The notes beneath the pieces are model-generated. The model ran no database searches and was not told the origin of the DNA. It saw nothing but the letters and a program-made list of their open reading frames with translations. Positions 53,157-64,000 of a DNA stretch of 64,000 nucleotides are shown in pieces. This stretch comes from Tethya wilhelma (Eukaryota > Porifera > Demospongiae > Tethyida > Tethyidae). Each line of letters opens with the position of its first letter. Position 1 is the stretch's first letter. The translations under genes and the position numbers were made by a program. Location: the NCBI GenBank assembly GCA_964030475.1, contig CAXIPT010000002.1, positions 4,815,087 to 4,879,086 of the forward strand. Reading direction: 5' to 3'.

Positions 53157-54580
53157 CACGCCAAATTAGCTCTTCATCCATAAGTGCTGAATATGAGTGT
53201 GATAGTGTACCCATAGGAATTGTACTAGGTTATGAATTGAACTAACTCTGTATCATCAGATTTTACCCAAAATTAGGTATAATATATATCATTTAAAAGC
53301 TCATTTAGTGCTGGTTACATTGGTACAAGCTCCATTTTCATACAACAAACCAGTGATTGATAAAATGCAAAATTATGTTGTTAGTATAGAGAAAGCACCT
53401 AAAAAACACCTTGCGTATATCTTGGAGTAAGAAGGTCATATGAAACTGTGACCTTTACAATTACATTCAGTGCGATAAGAGCATTCAAATGATATCCATT
53501 TTGTTATGTTTCACTAAACGTAGGCCAAATTAGCTCTTCATCCATAAGTGCCGAATATGAGTGTGATAGTGTACCCATAGGAATTGTACTAGGTTATGAA
53601 TTGAACTAACTCTGTATCATCAGATTTTACCCAAAACGTAGCAATCTATATATCATTTAAAAGCTCATTTAGTGCTGGTTACATTGGTACAAGCTGTATT
53701 TTCATACAACAAACCAGTGAATGATAAAAGTTAAAAATATGTTGTTAGTATAGAGAAAGCACCTAAAAAACACCTTGTGTATATCTTGGAGTGGGAAGGT
53801 CATATGAAACTGTGACCTTTACCATTGCATTCAGTGCGATAAGAGCATTCAAATGATATCCATTTTGTTATGTTTCACTAAACGTAGGCCAAATTAGCTC
53901 TTCATCCATAAGTGCCGAATATGAGTGTGATAGTGTACCCATAGGAATTGTACTAGGTTATGAATTGAACTAACTCTGTATCATCAGATTTTACCCAAAA
54001 CTTAGCAATTTATATATCATTTAAAAGCTCATTTAGTGCTGGTTACATTGGTACAAGCTGCATTTTCATACAACAAACCAGTGATTAATAAAATGTAAAA
54101 ATATGTTGTTAGTATAGAGAAAGCACCTAATAAAACACCTTGCGTATATCTTGGAGTAGGAAGGTCATATGAAGCTGTGACCTTTACCATTGCATTCAGT
54201 GCGATAAGAGCATTCAAATGATATCCATTTTGTTATGTTTCACTAAACGTAGGCCAAATTAGCTTTTCATCCATAAGTGCCGAATATGAGTTTGATAGTG
54301 TACCCATGCATAGGAATTGTACTAGGTTATGAATTGAACTAACTCTGTATCATCAGATTTTACCCAAAACCTAGCAATCTGTATATCATTTGAAAGCTTA
54401 TTCTGTGCTGGTTACGTTGGTACAAGTTTTATTTTCATACAACAAACCAGTGATTGATAAAAGTTAAAAATATGTTGTTAGTATAGAGAAAGCACCTAAA
54501 AAACACCTTGCGTATATCTTGGAGTAGGAAGGTCATATGAAACTGTGACCTTTACCATTGCATTCAGTGCGATAAGAGCA
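53157..54580. repeat. ~364-bp satellite block 2, downstream of the RBM45 exon
   Basis: Same unit and orientation as 49310-51412. The TCTTGGAGT landmarks are at ~53420, 53784, 54149 and 54518, i.e. 363-369 bp apart. Confidence 0.92.
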
Positions 54581-54587
54581 GCTTCCA

Positions 54588-54813
54588 CATGTCTCAGTTT
54601 CGGCACATGACTACTTCACTTTTTTATACCCAACTCTTAGCTGGAAGTCCAAGTATACTCCACTGCTTAGCCAACTGCTTAGTAGGAATTTGAACCAATG
54701 CAACAACAAGCTACGGACTACTATTGTACACATTGATCATTGCTTTTAAGGATCCATATGCAAGAAGGATCAAGAATAAAAATGAAGTAATCATGTGCCG
54801 AAACTGAGACATG
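54588..54813. mobile_element. 226-bp inverted-repeat element at the edge of satellite block 2
   Basis: Ends CATGTCTCAGTTTCGGCACA and TGTGCCGAAACTGAGACATG are perfect reverse complements, with further pairing of TGACTACTTCACTTTTT against AAAAATGAAGTAATCA. A short unique middle and no ORF. Confidence 0.88.
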
Positions 54814-54914
54814 CATTGTTCCAATACTTTTACCGCACTGTCCATTCCTACACTACCTATTTTTTTGAAATTTTTACTACTTGTATGATCTATAGATAAA
54901 ATTCATGACTTGAA

Positions 54915-57900
54915 TCAAGTCTCCTTACCTTCAATGCTCTGCAGTTCCATCATCATTAATGACTCAAGGTTCTGTTCTTCTCCATCTTCACCTTGCCCTG
55001 TAACATACTGATCAACACCATCCTCATTTTTGTCCCCACCACTTTGTGACAAAACTGACAGTTGCTTGCCATTAGACAGACCATTGCTTGACAATGAGGT
55101 ACCAATGGGTACCAAAAATGTACCACTATCAGTTGCTGGCTGTTCATTGAGCATACACAAAGCATTTGAAGATGAAATTGTGCCGCTATCAAATGTCGAC
55201 AACATGTCCTCGATTTCTTCAAGCTCATTTTGCACAAGCCATTCAATGTCTTCTTCACCATCACCTCCAGGCACACACTGATCTTGGACACTGTTTGCCT
55301 GTTCAGTTCCAACCATATTGGTTGATGCTGGATCAGTTGGCAACATCTTTACACTTTCGTTTAGTTCTGGTACAATTTTTACAGGTGATGCCGTTGGTAA
55401 ATCTGCATCTTGACTACTGGCCACGCACATGCCTGTTGATTTAAAGTAGTCTGTGATGGTTGGAGATCTCTTCTGTAAGGGACTACAGTTAGTCTTCTTT
55501 GCTTTTTTAGTCTTCTTTCTAGTACCTCCAGCGTTATTACATCTTGGTGATCTGTGTCTTTTTGCTGTCGTTTGAGATGTATTTCTTTTCTTCCTTCCTT
55601 CACCCATTCTAGCTGGTGGTACAGCTGTGAGCAGGAGAGACCCTAAAGGTCCATCTCCTACAACACCAAGACTAGACTGAGTGAGCTTCTTAGGTCCATT
55701 CTCCATTGAAGTAGAGTGGCCTTGTGTGAAAGGAGTCACTGATGTAGCTGTATGGGTAGAAGTAGGTGCTACTGGTTGATTGTGTGTGCTGGTTGGAGGT
55801 GGCTGGTGATTGTGAGTGTGGGATGGTGGCTTGGAGGAAGGTACAATGATGGGAGGATTAGCTACTGGTCGCATTTTGTACATTTTTTGATCATTGGGAT
55901 TTGATTGTGCACATGAAGGCACAGATTGCGATGGTTGTGATATTCCAAGTGACTGTCCGTGGTTATTTATGGTCCTTTGTGAAGGAGGGATGGTTTGCTG
56001 TGTGGCAGGACTTAGACCAAGAGCTGCTGTGAGTTGTGACTGGAAGTTCTGAATGCAACTGTTGGTTAGTGCCTTGATGAGATTAGCTCCAGAGAAATGG
56101 ATTCCCAGTGTCTTCAACAGCTGTGCCTGAGCAGCAACATCAGACAAACTAGTGTCTTGTACGGCACGAGGATCACTCAATTGACTGCAAATGTCTTGCA
56201 AAGAAGTTGTCGATATAATTGAATGCTTAGTCAGATTCAGAACAGAACTTGTGCCCGGCTCTTGAGAAATCTGTGATGTCTCTCTTTTTGTATCTCTTGC
56301 CTCCGTTTTCACTTTCAAATCAAGAGAGGTTTGATTCTTCGCTTGTCGTTGACCAGGTTTTCTCCTTGCACTGTTGGCTGAATCTGATCGATATCGTCCT
56401 TGGCGGCTTGACCCCCTGGTCTCAGAGGTAGTGCTAATGCTACTGTGTAGGGACTTCTCTGTGTACACACATCGGTTCAACCTCTCTTGGTTTGAGAGGG
56501 GCAAGAGTTCATCGGCTTCTGTGAGTGCTGTCTCAAATGCTTTGTTTAAGCCATTTCTCTGAGTGAACTTAATTTTGCCGAGTTGGCAACTAGTCCTGGA
56601 TTGGTAAGGCTCAACCTACACATGCATGGAAACACAATTGAATTTGTGAATAATATTAATTATTACATGTATACAAGTCGTAATTCCATCACATGTAAAA
56701 GTTGTAATTCCATCACTTACTAGTGTACATGTTGCAGTGTTGTACAAGCACATGTGCATGATTAATTCAAACAACAATAAACAAACTAAGAAAATTATTT
56801 TAAATTGATTACAAGATTATCTCATAGTTTGATTGCATGCATTGCAAAAAACTATATACTAGACCTTTTCTTCCGGCAGCCATATGTGTGAGTGTGTCTT
56901 GCCCAAGAACTCCACGTGATAGATACATCCCTCCCTCTCAACAGTAAGGTGGTCATTCTCTGACCAGGGATCAGGAGTTACCACTGCAGGCCATCTGCAA
57001 GTTCAAGCACATTAAGCCAAACAGAGATAATTACATGAGGACCATGACACAGGGGAAATCACATATAGTCTAGTCTTATAAACATTGCAAAGCACCGAGT
57101 TGCTTTGCAATGTTTATAAGCTTCTGCCTTGTATAATTAATGGAATATTTTTAATTAGTTATTATCAATTAACTCACGGGGAGAACCCTTGCATCTTGGC
57201 CCAAACAAGCTCTCCAGGATTGAGCCTGTTAAATGTAAAGTTTCTCTTTTGTGGATTCTTCCACTGTTCCTCAGGAGTGTCACATGACTGGTAGGAGGGG
57301 TCAGGGTGCATCTTGCAAAACCATTGCCTAGAGGGAAAAAATGACAGGAAAAGGACAAAATTTAAACTTAGTATGTCTAAAACATGCAATAATGGCAGAT
57401 CCCACAACTTGAATGATGGAATTCAATGATTGCAGGGTCTAACTCACTTGGAATGGTCTAATTCAATCCCCTGAGGCAGTCGTCTCCACTTTCGACAAGA
57501 CACGACATCACACTGAACCCAGAGGGGATGCCCCTCCTCGTTATCGTCACTGCTGCTACTAGTTACATCATCATCAGTGTCAATGACATCATCGACTCTA
57601 ACAAATGATGCAGGATGGCGAGGTTTGTGTCTCTTTGGTCTTTGAGTGGGTAAATAGCTCTTTTCAGTCTCCTTTGCAGCTTGAGATGTACTAGGAGTCA
57701 GTTTTAGGCTGTCTGCTTTTGGCTTCCGTTTCCGCACACCTTTGAAGAGTGGGGTTGGAGGGGGCAAACCAGCTGGAGATATTTTTGGAGAGATAGTACC
57801 ATTATTGTAGCTAACTGTTGTACTTTGAAAGGGTATTGACATAAGACTCAAATTATGGGAGGGACTGCTTCTTCAAGAAACTGGAAATTGTTGTCTAATA

Positions 57901-57993
57901 CATTGACAACAATTTTCACCACTTTTTACCTTTCTTTCTTGCCGCCCTAGTGAGCACAGTCTCTTTAGCTCGTCTTCTCAAACTTCTGCCCAT
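54915..57993 (-). CDS. ZCWPW1: ZCWPW-type protein: CW zinc finger plus PWWP domain
   Basis: A histone reader; in mammals ZCWPW1 reads H3K4me3 with H3K36me3 in PRDM9-directed meiotic recombination. Exons: 57993 to ~57920, ~57880-57448, 57327-57178, 56994-56865 and 56615-54915. Exon 2 has basic and acidic linkers and the start of the CW finger (PLWVQCDVVSCRKWRRLPQG), completed in exon 3 (QWFCKMHPD then SCDTPEEQW). Exons 3-4 form PWWP (LNPGELVWAKMQGFSPWPAV..IYHVEFLGKTHSHIWLPEEKVEPY). The ~560-residue tail is Ser/Thr/Gln-rich and contains SPTITDYFKST. The exon 1-2 junction is uncertain: the obvious donor at 57929 gives the wrong phase, while a GTGAAA donor after ~57920 fits. Head to head with the ankyrin gene (171 bp between starts). 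Confidence 0.85.
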
Positions 57994-58163
57994 GGCTTAC
58001 CGCTGCACATGATTCAAATTTCGCGCCACTTTACGCAATTGGTCACGTGATCAAAAACCGACCTCATTTGCCATTTTGGGGGCCAGGCGAAGAACAAGTG
58101 GCAGAATAGTTTCTGTATTTTACTCTACTCTCTTGTTTTGCTGGGCGGAGTGTATTCTAAAAC
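57994..58163. promoter_or_regulatory. Compact shared promoter between ZCWPW-like and ANKRD-like genes
   Basis: Only 170 bp separate the divergent start codons. The interval contains GGTCACGTGATC, with a CACGTG E-box core near 58042, and no TATA box. A bidirectional promoter is the natural reading. Confidence 0.6.
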
Positions 58164-58771
58164 ATGGCTGTTCGCATTTACGAGTCTACTATATCAAGGG
58201 TAAGTTGTGCAAGCAATATTTCCGACGCACACACACACACTCACATGTCCCTACACTTCAAGTTTTATCTGTGATTTGAAACTTTCAAAATATGCACGCA
58301 CACACATACTCACGCCATCACTCTATATATGTGTATGTGTGTGTGGCTCACACTCTATTATAGCTTCCTCTTGTACAAGCCTGCTTTGAAGGAAATGTTG
58401 TCCAACTGACTGAACTGATAGGGCAGAGGGAAGATGTGAATGCTGTGGTAAGTTTAGAAACTTGTCCTGAAATACTTGTGTCTTGTCCTGAAATTCTTGT
58501 GTCTTGTCCTGAAATACTTGTTTTTTGTTCTGAAATATTTGAGTCTTGTCCTAAAATACTTGTTTCTTGTCCTGAAATGCTTGAGTCTTGTCCTGTTGTA
58601 CGTGACTTTTGTTTTGGTGTTGTTTTTCCCATCAGGACATGGAGAAACGTACTGCCATGCATGCTGCTGCTTACTGTGGAGAAACTGACTGTATCTCTGC
58701 TCTGTGTGTTTCTGGTGAGATACACACACACATACTTTTTTCTCGGAGAGAAAAATAAATGTTTTGACAAG

Positions 58772-58847
<76 letters not shown>

Positions 58848-59337
58848 CCCCCTCCCTCGCACACACAGGTGGTAAAGTGAACCTCAAGGATGTTCATTGG
58901 TTCACCCCCCTCCATCATGCTGCCGCTAGGGGTCACAAGAGCACTGTGAAGGAACTCCTGCGACAACATGGTGATGTCATGGCTCGTGACAAGAACTGGA
59001 TGACTCCTCTACACATGGCCGCTCATAACAACCACATTGAATGTGCTGGTGAGGTCAAGAGGTCAATGTTGGTGTGCTCTAATTAGAATAACACCTGTAG
59101 AGTTAATCTGCTCGTGTGCAAGACTTGTCGCAGCAAGAGGTCAATGATGGTGTGCATTATTTAGAATAGATATACCTTATGTAAAAATACATATAATGTG
59201 CTATGAAAAGTTATATAAACAGGTTGTTTTTATTGCTAGGCTAGTATTCGTGAAGTTTATGTGTAGATACTGGTTTAAATATGGCATATGCAAACACACA
59301 TATATGCATTGTACATGTACTCACACACGCACACATA

Positions 59338-59376
<39 letters not shown>

Positions 59377-61661
59377 GAGATCATTCATCACATTGGGAAC
59401 CTGGACATTGCAGACAGGTCGGGAAAGACCGCTCTCCATCACGCCAGCTACAATGGCCATCTTGAGATGGTCTCTCTCCTCCTGGTGAAAGGATGCAGTG
59501 TGAAGGCTGTGGACCGTCGCGAGAAGACTGCCCTCCATTTTGCTGCCTTCATGGGTAGGCTGGTTTTTTCTCACTATTTTTATAGCATCTGTGTGTTTGT
59601 GATAAAGTAGCTCTGTGACAGGAAGATTTTGTGGGAGAAAAGTTTAGAAATGACCATAATTAAAGTGTTCTGTCTACTTTAAGATGTTGTGAAGGTTGCA
59701 GCTTAAAACTTTATGTTAGAGATTTTTTTTCCTGCTGTGCACATTTATAATAATATCATCTTTATTGTGAAAATTTAGTCCTGTTTGGGCAAAGATGGGC
59801 TTTTCATGATCACAGTCTTATTGTGCTTTATGAAAATGGTGGCTATAAAGTAAATTAAATTTGTTGTTCATCAAACACACCCACTCACACTCACAGGTCA
59901 TCGTGACTGTATCAACACGCTGGTTGGAAGTGGAGCTGATGTCAATGCTAAAGACAAGAAGCTCTATACCCCTCTCCACTCAGCTGCTGCCGGGGGACAG
60001 CCTCATGCCGTGAAGCTACTTCTGGAGCTAGGTGCTGATGTAAGTTGACAGAAGTTTGAGTGAAATTTGAGAATTTGAGTGTGAGTTTTGCTTTGCTTGT
60101 GTTGCAACTGACAATATTTTCCTGGTTGACTTATAAGGCTTGTAATTAACTTAAATAAAGTGTTGTCATTTTTTATTCTAAAATCCATCTGGTTTGAGAA
60201 TGCTGGTAGAAAAAATTGAATAAGTTTCTAATCGATTTCAAAAATTCAAGCACCATTGACAAGTGCTCATTCTCCCTGTTCTTTTGATTGCTTTTCCAGC
60301 TTCCTATGCCTTACCAGTCAAAAGTTAGCTATGTATTCTATCCCATATGAAAAGTATTGCATGAATCTGATTCTCATTGTTTCACTTTTCAGTGGTATTC
60401 TCAATCCAGATGGACTTTAGTCCACCAGATGATGTACCGTATAGCGGGAAAGTTTCACAGTGTCAAACTTTCGCGGAAGTCTCTAGTCAAACATTTTTGC
60501 AGTTTAACTTTCGCGGATGAGCTGTGCGCAAGCCCATACGTATAATACATTTCGAAAATTTTCGTGGATAAAAACTTTCACGGATGGATCGTGATCCGCG
60601 AAAACCGCGAAAGTTAAACCCCGCGAAACTTTCCCGCTATACGGTAGTACACACGTATTGATATGCTTTTGATCAACTACTTTCTCTTCCCCCCCCCCCC
60701 NACAAGCCTGATGCTGTCAACTCCAGTGGCTGTACTCCCCTCCATGTTGCCTGTAACAACGGTCAAGATGTGGTCGTAGACATCCTCCTCCAATACCAAG
60801 TCTCCCTCAACGCCCTTAACAACAAGGGGCAGACCCCTCTCCATTACGCTGCCTTCTCTCACCACGGTGCTCTGTGCATGGAGCTGCTTACGAAGGCCGG
60901 AGCGGATCCCAATATCCAGGACTCCGAGGGTCGCACTCCACTGCACATGACCGCCATGCATGGGTTCTACCTGCGTACTGAGACACTTATTAGCCATGGT
61001 GGGTGTGGCTTGAGTTAGTAATGGTTATTAATGTTATGTACTCAATTTGTGTACTGCATACCATACAGTGGGTTAATTTGGTGGGCTTAAAATGTGGCAA
61101 ATTTGTATTTTAGCATGATTGGTGATTTTAAAATTGACGATTTAATTCTGCACCCTGCATTGTTTCTGTGCTTTGCATGTGTTTGGCGGCTTTTAATTTG
61201 GCAATTTGCAGAATAATTTGCCAATTTGCCAAATTTAATTCTTGCTAAATTACCCACGTTACATAAATAATTTTGTAGATGTAACTAGTTAGCTAATTGA
61301 TTTGCTCGTTTTAATATTTTATTTTCCCCACTATTTGTGGTGAAGTTACTCCAAAGCTCCTCCCACTCTCACCCCCTCACATATCACACCCCTCACAGGT
61401 GCTCGTGTGGACGTCGAGGACAAGCAGGGGAACACTGCTCTCCACATTGCCGCCCGTCATGGCCACGCCTCCGTGACCAAGACCCTCATCTCCAACCGTG
61501 CTAGCGTCCTCAAGAGGGGGGCCGGGGGGATGCTCCCCGTACACATGGCCTGTCTCAGTGGCTACTCTGACTGTGTGGAGAACCTTATTCCAAAAGGTAC
61601 ACACGGGTTTAGTCTGTTTTTTGTGGGGGTTTTTTGAGCAATAGGATAATAATTGCTAATT

Positions 61662-61716
<55 letters not shown>

Positions 61717-61783
61717 GTCATGATCTGGCTGCTGAGGTAGACAATGATGAAAGGACCTGTCTCCATGCTGCTGCCTGTGGAGG
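58164..61783 (+). CDS. ANKRD28/44/52-like ankyrin-repeat protein (PP6 regulatory subunit family), partial
   Basis: Ankyrin proteins of this family scaffold protein phosphatase 6. Exons: 58164-58199, 58364-58447, 58636-58714, 58869-59048, 59375-59554, 59897-60039, ~60702-60998 (5' edge at a gap), 61399-61596 and 61717-61783. Phases are consistent. The N-terminus LPLVQACFEGNVVQLTELIG matches the family start. About eleven ankyrin repeats follow: KRTAMHAAAYCGETDCI, WFTPLHHAAARGHKSTV, NWMTPLHMAAHNNHIECA, KTALHHASYNGHLEMV, TPLHVACNNGQDVVV, TPLHYAAFSHHGALCMELL, TPLHMTAMHG, TALHIAARHGHASV and others. The segment ..FSHHGALCMELL..PLHMTAMHG is characteristic of ANKRD28/44/52. These proteins normally have ~28 repeats, so the remainder is beyond the gap at 62101. 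Confidence 0.85.
58771..58845. repeat. (CT)n microsatellite serving as polypyrimidine tract
   Basis: About 70 bp of CT in the ANKRD-like intron, followed at once by CACACACAG and the exon at 58869. Confidence 0.9.
60435..60646. mobile_element. MITE-like element (family TATAGCGGGAAAGTTT), copy 2
   Basis: 212 bp with ends TACCGTATAGCGGGAAAG and CTTTCCCGCTATACGGTA, and internal CGCGGAAG/AACTTTCGCGGA-type pairing. Same family as 1720-1918. It lies in an intron of the ANKRD-like gene. Confidence 0.88.
60701..60701. other. Assembly gap (single n) at the 5' edge of an ankyrin exon
   Basis: Follows a run of C. The exon on its right lacks a visible acceptor. Confidence 0.65.
61666..61716. repeat. 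(CT)n microsatellite ending at a splice acceptor
   Basis: The CT run ends TCTCAG and the ankyrin exon starts at 61717. Confidence 0.9.
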
Positions 61784-61883
61784 GTGAGTCAGTCAGTCTG
61801 TAGAACTAGTCCTGGTGTATATACAATAAATACCATGTTTATATTTTTGCATTTATGTATATATTGAGATTCATTTTGCGCTG

Positions 61884-62100
61884 TATCTCAGCCTAGGAAG
61901 GTCGTATGAAACTGGGGTTGGTACTATTGCAATCAGCTCAATGAGATCTTTTTAGCGATATAGTTTACAATCAAGTTTAAATTTTGGCCAAAATCACAAA
62001 AACCATGGATTATAGCCTTTGGTTGAGTGTGATTTTTTGACAAAAATGGCCATTTTCCAATTTTCAAACTAAACCATATCATTTGAAAGATCTTTTCATG
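61884..62100. repeat. Foldback element, right end cut by gap
   Basis: The left arm ATCTCAGCCTAGGAAGGTCG is present. The element is cut at ~62100 before its right arm is complete. An n at 62101 and a G-homopolymer follow, a probable misassembly point. Confidence 0.85.
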
Positions 62101-62206
62101 NGGGGGGGGGGGGGGGGGGGGGGGGGAAGGAGAGTGAGAGCCTGGGGAATGAGGCTATAGTGAGCCACTCTATCACACGACCTGCCTGTGTATGTTCTTT
62201 GTCCAG

Positions 62207-62456
62207 GGCTCCAATGATGAAGTCAATAAAAAGACGGATGATTTGATCCATGAGGTGGAAAGGCTCAAGTGTGCTGTCAACAAGTCACAGGTACTACATG
62301 TGTGTTTGATCACAGATGTACATTTGCCATTAATCACATAAAGATATAATATTATGGTAATTACAGGAGGACATCTCGGAGGTGATGATGCTAGTGAAGG
62401 AGATAGCAAGGAAACATGGCATTGATGGACGATCCTCAAGGGAATCATCAGTATAG
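62207..62456 (+). CDS. Coiled-coil C-terminal exon pair, copy 1 (gene partial)
   Basis: Two exons, 62207-62290 (phase 0 at both ends) and 62367-62456, encode GSNDEVNKKTDDLIHEVERL followed by KCAVNKSQ, then EDISEVMMLVKEIARKHGID and a short tail to TAG. The heptad pattern indicates a coiled coil. The upstream part is missing beyond the gap at 62101. A paralogous exon set lies at 63364-63579, so the frame and splice sites are supported by duplication. The parent protein is not recognised; it need not be the ANKRD-like gene. Confidence 0.6.
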
Positions 62457-63138
62457 TCCTTTTTTAACCTAATTCAATTATACTTATTGTCGTTTGATAT
62501 CACTAGAATAAAGAATCGTTGTAGTATAGGTAGTATATTTTCTGTAATATGTTCTGCAAGGGTTATGGTAGGTATAGGGTTTAGGATATACATTTATTTT
62601 GTATAGTTAGTATTGGCTACCATGGTACCATTATGCTATTTTATAACAATAATGGTTTAATACATGACTCATTGTGTATGTGCCATGCATTGCATCGAAA
62701 ACGCTATAATTATATTATTATTGAATGGTGTTTATGCTGTTACCAAGGAGGCCTAGCCTCACTCTCAGGCTCTCTCCTTGAACAAGAGGCCATCTGTATA
62801 GGAGATTCCTAAATCTTACAATATATCCTCTCAACAAAGGAAGATTCTTGGTTCCCAATTCCCTATTCATTGGTAGCAATACAAACAGAACCACCGAGAA
62901 GAAGACAACCTCTCTATACAAAGGAGAAACAATTAAACCGAATTTATATTGTCCCCAAAGTGTCCTTTGTTTGGAGGTTTTACTGCATACTTGTTTGTTG
63001 GGCATTATAGGAGCAAAACTTTCCACCTTCTGAGATGACCATTGTCTGTAAAATGATTGAGGAACTGAAGGCGACTCACATGACTAAAAAAAAGGAGTGC
63101 AATTCTATTTATGCATTTTGGTAACTATAATATTATAG
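62457..63138. other. Interval between the coiled-coil exon copies, nothing recognised
   Basis: AT-rich. A minus-strand open frame (62718-63026) has no recognisable domain. Confidence 0.55.
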
Positions 63139-63579
63139 GATCATTGTACTACTGAGGTCAGGGATTCACTGAATCAAGAGATGGACAAGTTTAAAGAAGA
63201 GATGAGCCATGAACTAAAGGTTATCAGTATGTTAGTTCAGACTTATAGCTGCTGTATACAAGCTCAACTTCCTAAACCACGATACTAATCACTTGCATCA
63301 GTGCACATACCACCTGACATGTCTTCTTGCTTGCAACAATCACATATATGATTCTGCATGCAGGGCTCTAATGATGAACTCAATAAAAAGACAGATGATT
63401 TGATCCAGGAAGTGGAAAGCCTTAAATGTGCTGTCCACAAGACACAGGTATACATTAATTTTGTATTAAATATGTAGGAGACATCATGTGACCTGTCTAT
63501 CACACCCCCTTTGTAGGAGGACATCTCGGAGGTGATGAAGCTAGTGAAAGAGATAGCAAAGAAACAATTAAGGCATTGA
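63139..63579 (+). CDS. Coiled-coil C-terminal exon set, copy 2 (gene partial)
   Basis: Three phase-0 exons: 63139-63219 (DHCTTEVRDSLNQEMDKFKE and EMSHELK), 63364-63447 (GSNDELNKKTDDLIQEVESL and KCAVHKTQ) and 63517-63579 (EDISEVMKLVKEIAKKQLRH, TGA). Exons 2-3 are near-duplicates of 62207-62290 and the start of 62367-62456, with a different C-terminus. It either belongs to a tandem paralogue with an upstream exon or is an alternative 3' end of the same gene. Confidence 0.55.
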
Positions 63580-64000
63580 AGTCCTCAAGGCCAGGAATTG
63601 ATCAGTATTATAATATAGTCCAATTTTAACCTATAACTCAATTACTTACTGTTTTGATATCTTTAGAATTATGGTAGGCATAATTATAGTTATGCGAAGG
63701 ATCCCTTAGTGCAGGCAATATGTTTTAATTCTGTTGTTTGAGTACAGTGAATTAAATGAAAGGATAGTATAATTAAATTAATTGTTGCTGCATTGTTGTG
63801 TTGTTCTGTTGTCAGGTGTGTATGTACGAGGTTGCTGGGTTGCAAGTTACCCTGGTAGGCATTTGATTGCTGCATACTGATTGGTCAGTGGTCATGAGCT
63901 TGGTAGAATCTAATATTTTAGCTGATGACTGGAGTCTGGCAGTCACTTTCGGGAACTGTTGCGCTGGACATTGTACTCCAACTGGAACCAGGTATACTGA
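63580..64000. other. No feature recognised
   Basis: AT-rich 3' flank of the coiled-coil exons. No supported coding segment. Confidence 0.5.

Noticed and set aside
49310..54580. CRISPR-like direct repeats
   Set aside because: Units of ~364 bp are contiguous, without short repeats and unique spacers, in a clearly eukaryotic context.
58348..58969. 171-179-codon minus-strand frames opposite the ANKRD exons
   Set aside because: Arg-Glu runs from the (CT)n tract, antisense to well-supported ankyrin exons.
62718..63026. 102-codon minus-strand open frame
   Set aside because: No domain, no upstream exon, no splice support, and unremarkable composition.

Overview
This is a gene-dense, AT-rich animal nuclear window with short introns, GT-AG splicing and many (CA)n and (CT)n runs. 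The genes are metazoan orthologues or families: spartin, ARL5, DBF4, MAPKAPK5 (MK5), SRCIN1/KIAA1217, phospholipid scramblases, RhoBTB, AF10/AF17, RBM45, ZCWPW and ANKRD28/44/52. Compact introns, a Kelch-coiled coil-Death gene and abundant short foldback elements suggest a demosponge such as Amphimedon. That assignment is inference, since no alignment could be run. Eleven single 'n' characters (5441, 7047, 10961, 30657, 34447, 40466, 48011, 49712, 51413, 60701, 62101) lie in or beside repeats. They behave as collapsed assembly gaps, and several cut genes.

Layout. 1-3156 (-): spartin, running off the left edge, head to head with ARL5 (+, 3563-5135, cut by a gap). 5591-6718 (+): N-terminal half of a DBF4-like gene. 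7048-8013 (+): C-terminal half of MK5, beginning inside its DFG motif at a gap. 11074-18036 (+): a complete eight-exon SRCIN1/KIAA1217-like gene. 18833-24725 (+): three tandem phospholipid scramblases, with a fourth at 31290-32723. Between them (28167-29947, +) is a Kelch-coiled coil-Death gene embedded in MITEs and local segmental duplications. 33263-42307 (-): two tandem eight-exon RhoBTB genes, one with a canonical Rho GTPase domain and one with a degenerate domain. A 3' fragment of a third copy lies at 30735-31000. 43252-43830 (-): an intronless membrane-protein orphan flanked by direct repeats. 44182-47973 (-): an AF10/AF17-like gene with an extended PHD half and an OM-LZ-like segment. 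51414-52228 (+): the last two RRMs of RBM45, lying between two satellite blocks. 54915-57993 (-): a CW-PWWP (ZCWPW) gene, head to head with an ANKRD28/44/52-like gene (+, 58164-61783, two gaps). 62207-63579 (+): two tandem copies of a small coiled-coil C-terminal exon set.

The scramblases (phosphatidylserine exposure) and the Death-domain gene share one neighbourhood. This is suggestive of cell-death or immune biology but does not demonstrate a pathway. AF10 (H3K27/DOT1L axis) and ZCWPW (H3K4me3/K36me3 reader) are chromatin factors, RhoBTB is a Cul3-type adaptor, and ANKRD28/44/52 are PP6 regulatory subunits.

The repeat fraction is unusually structured. One foldback (inverted-arm) superfamily occurs as single copies, as a 346-bp tandem array in spartin, as a composite array in a RhoBTB intron and, in diverged form, as a ~364-bp satellite around RBM45. 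A separate 455-bp foldback element with a 9-bp target-site duplication has inserted into that satellite.
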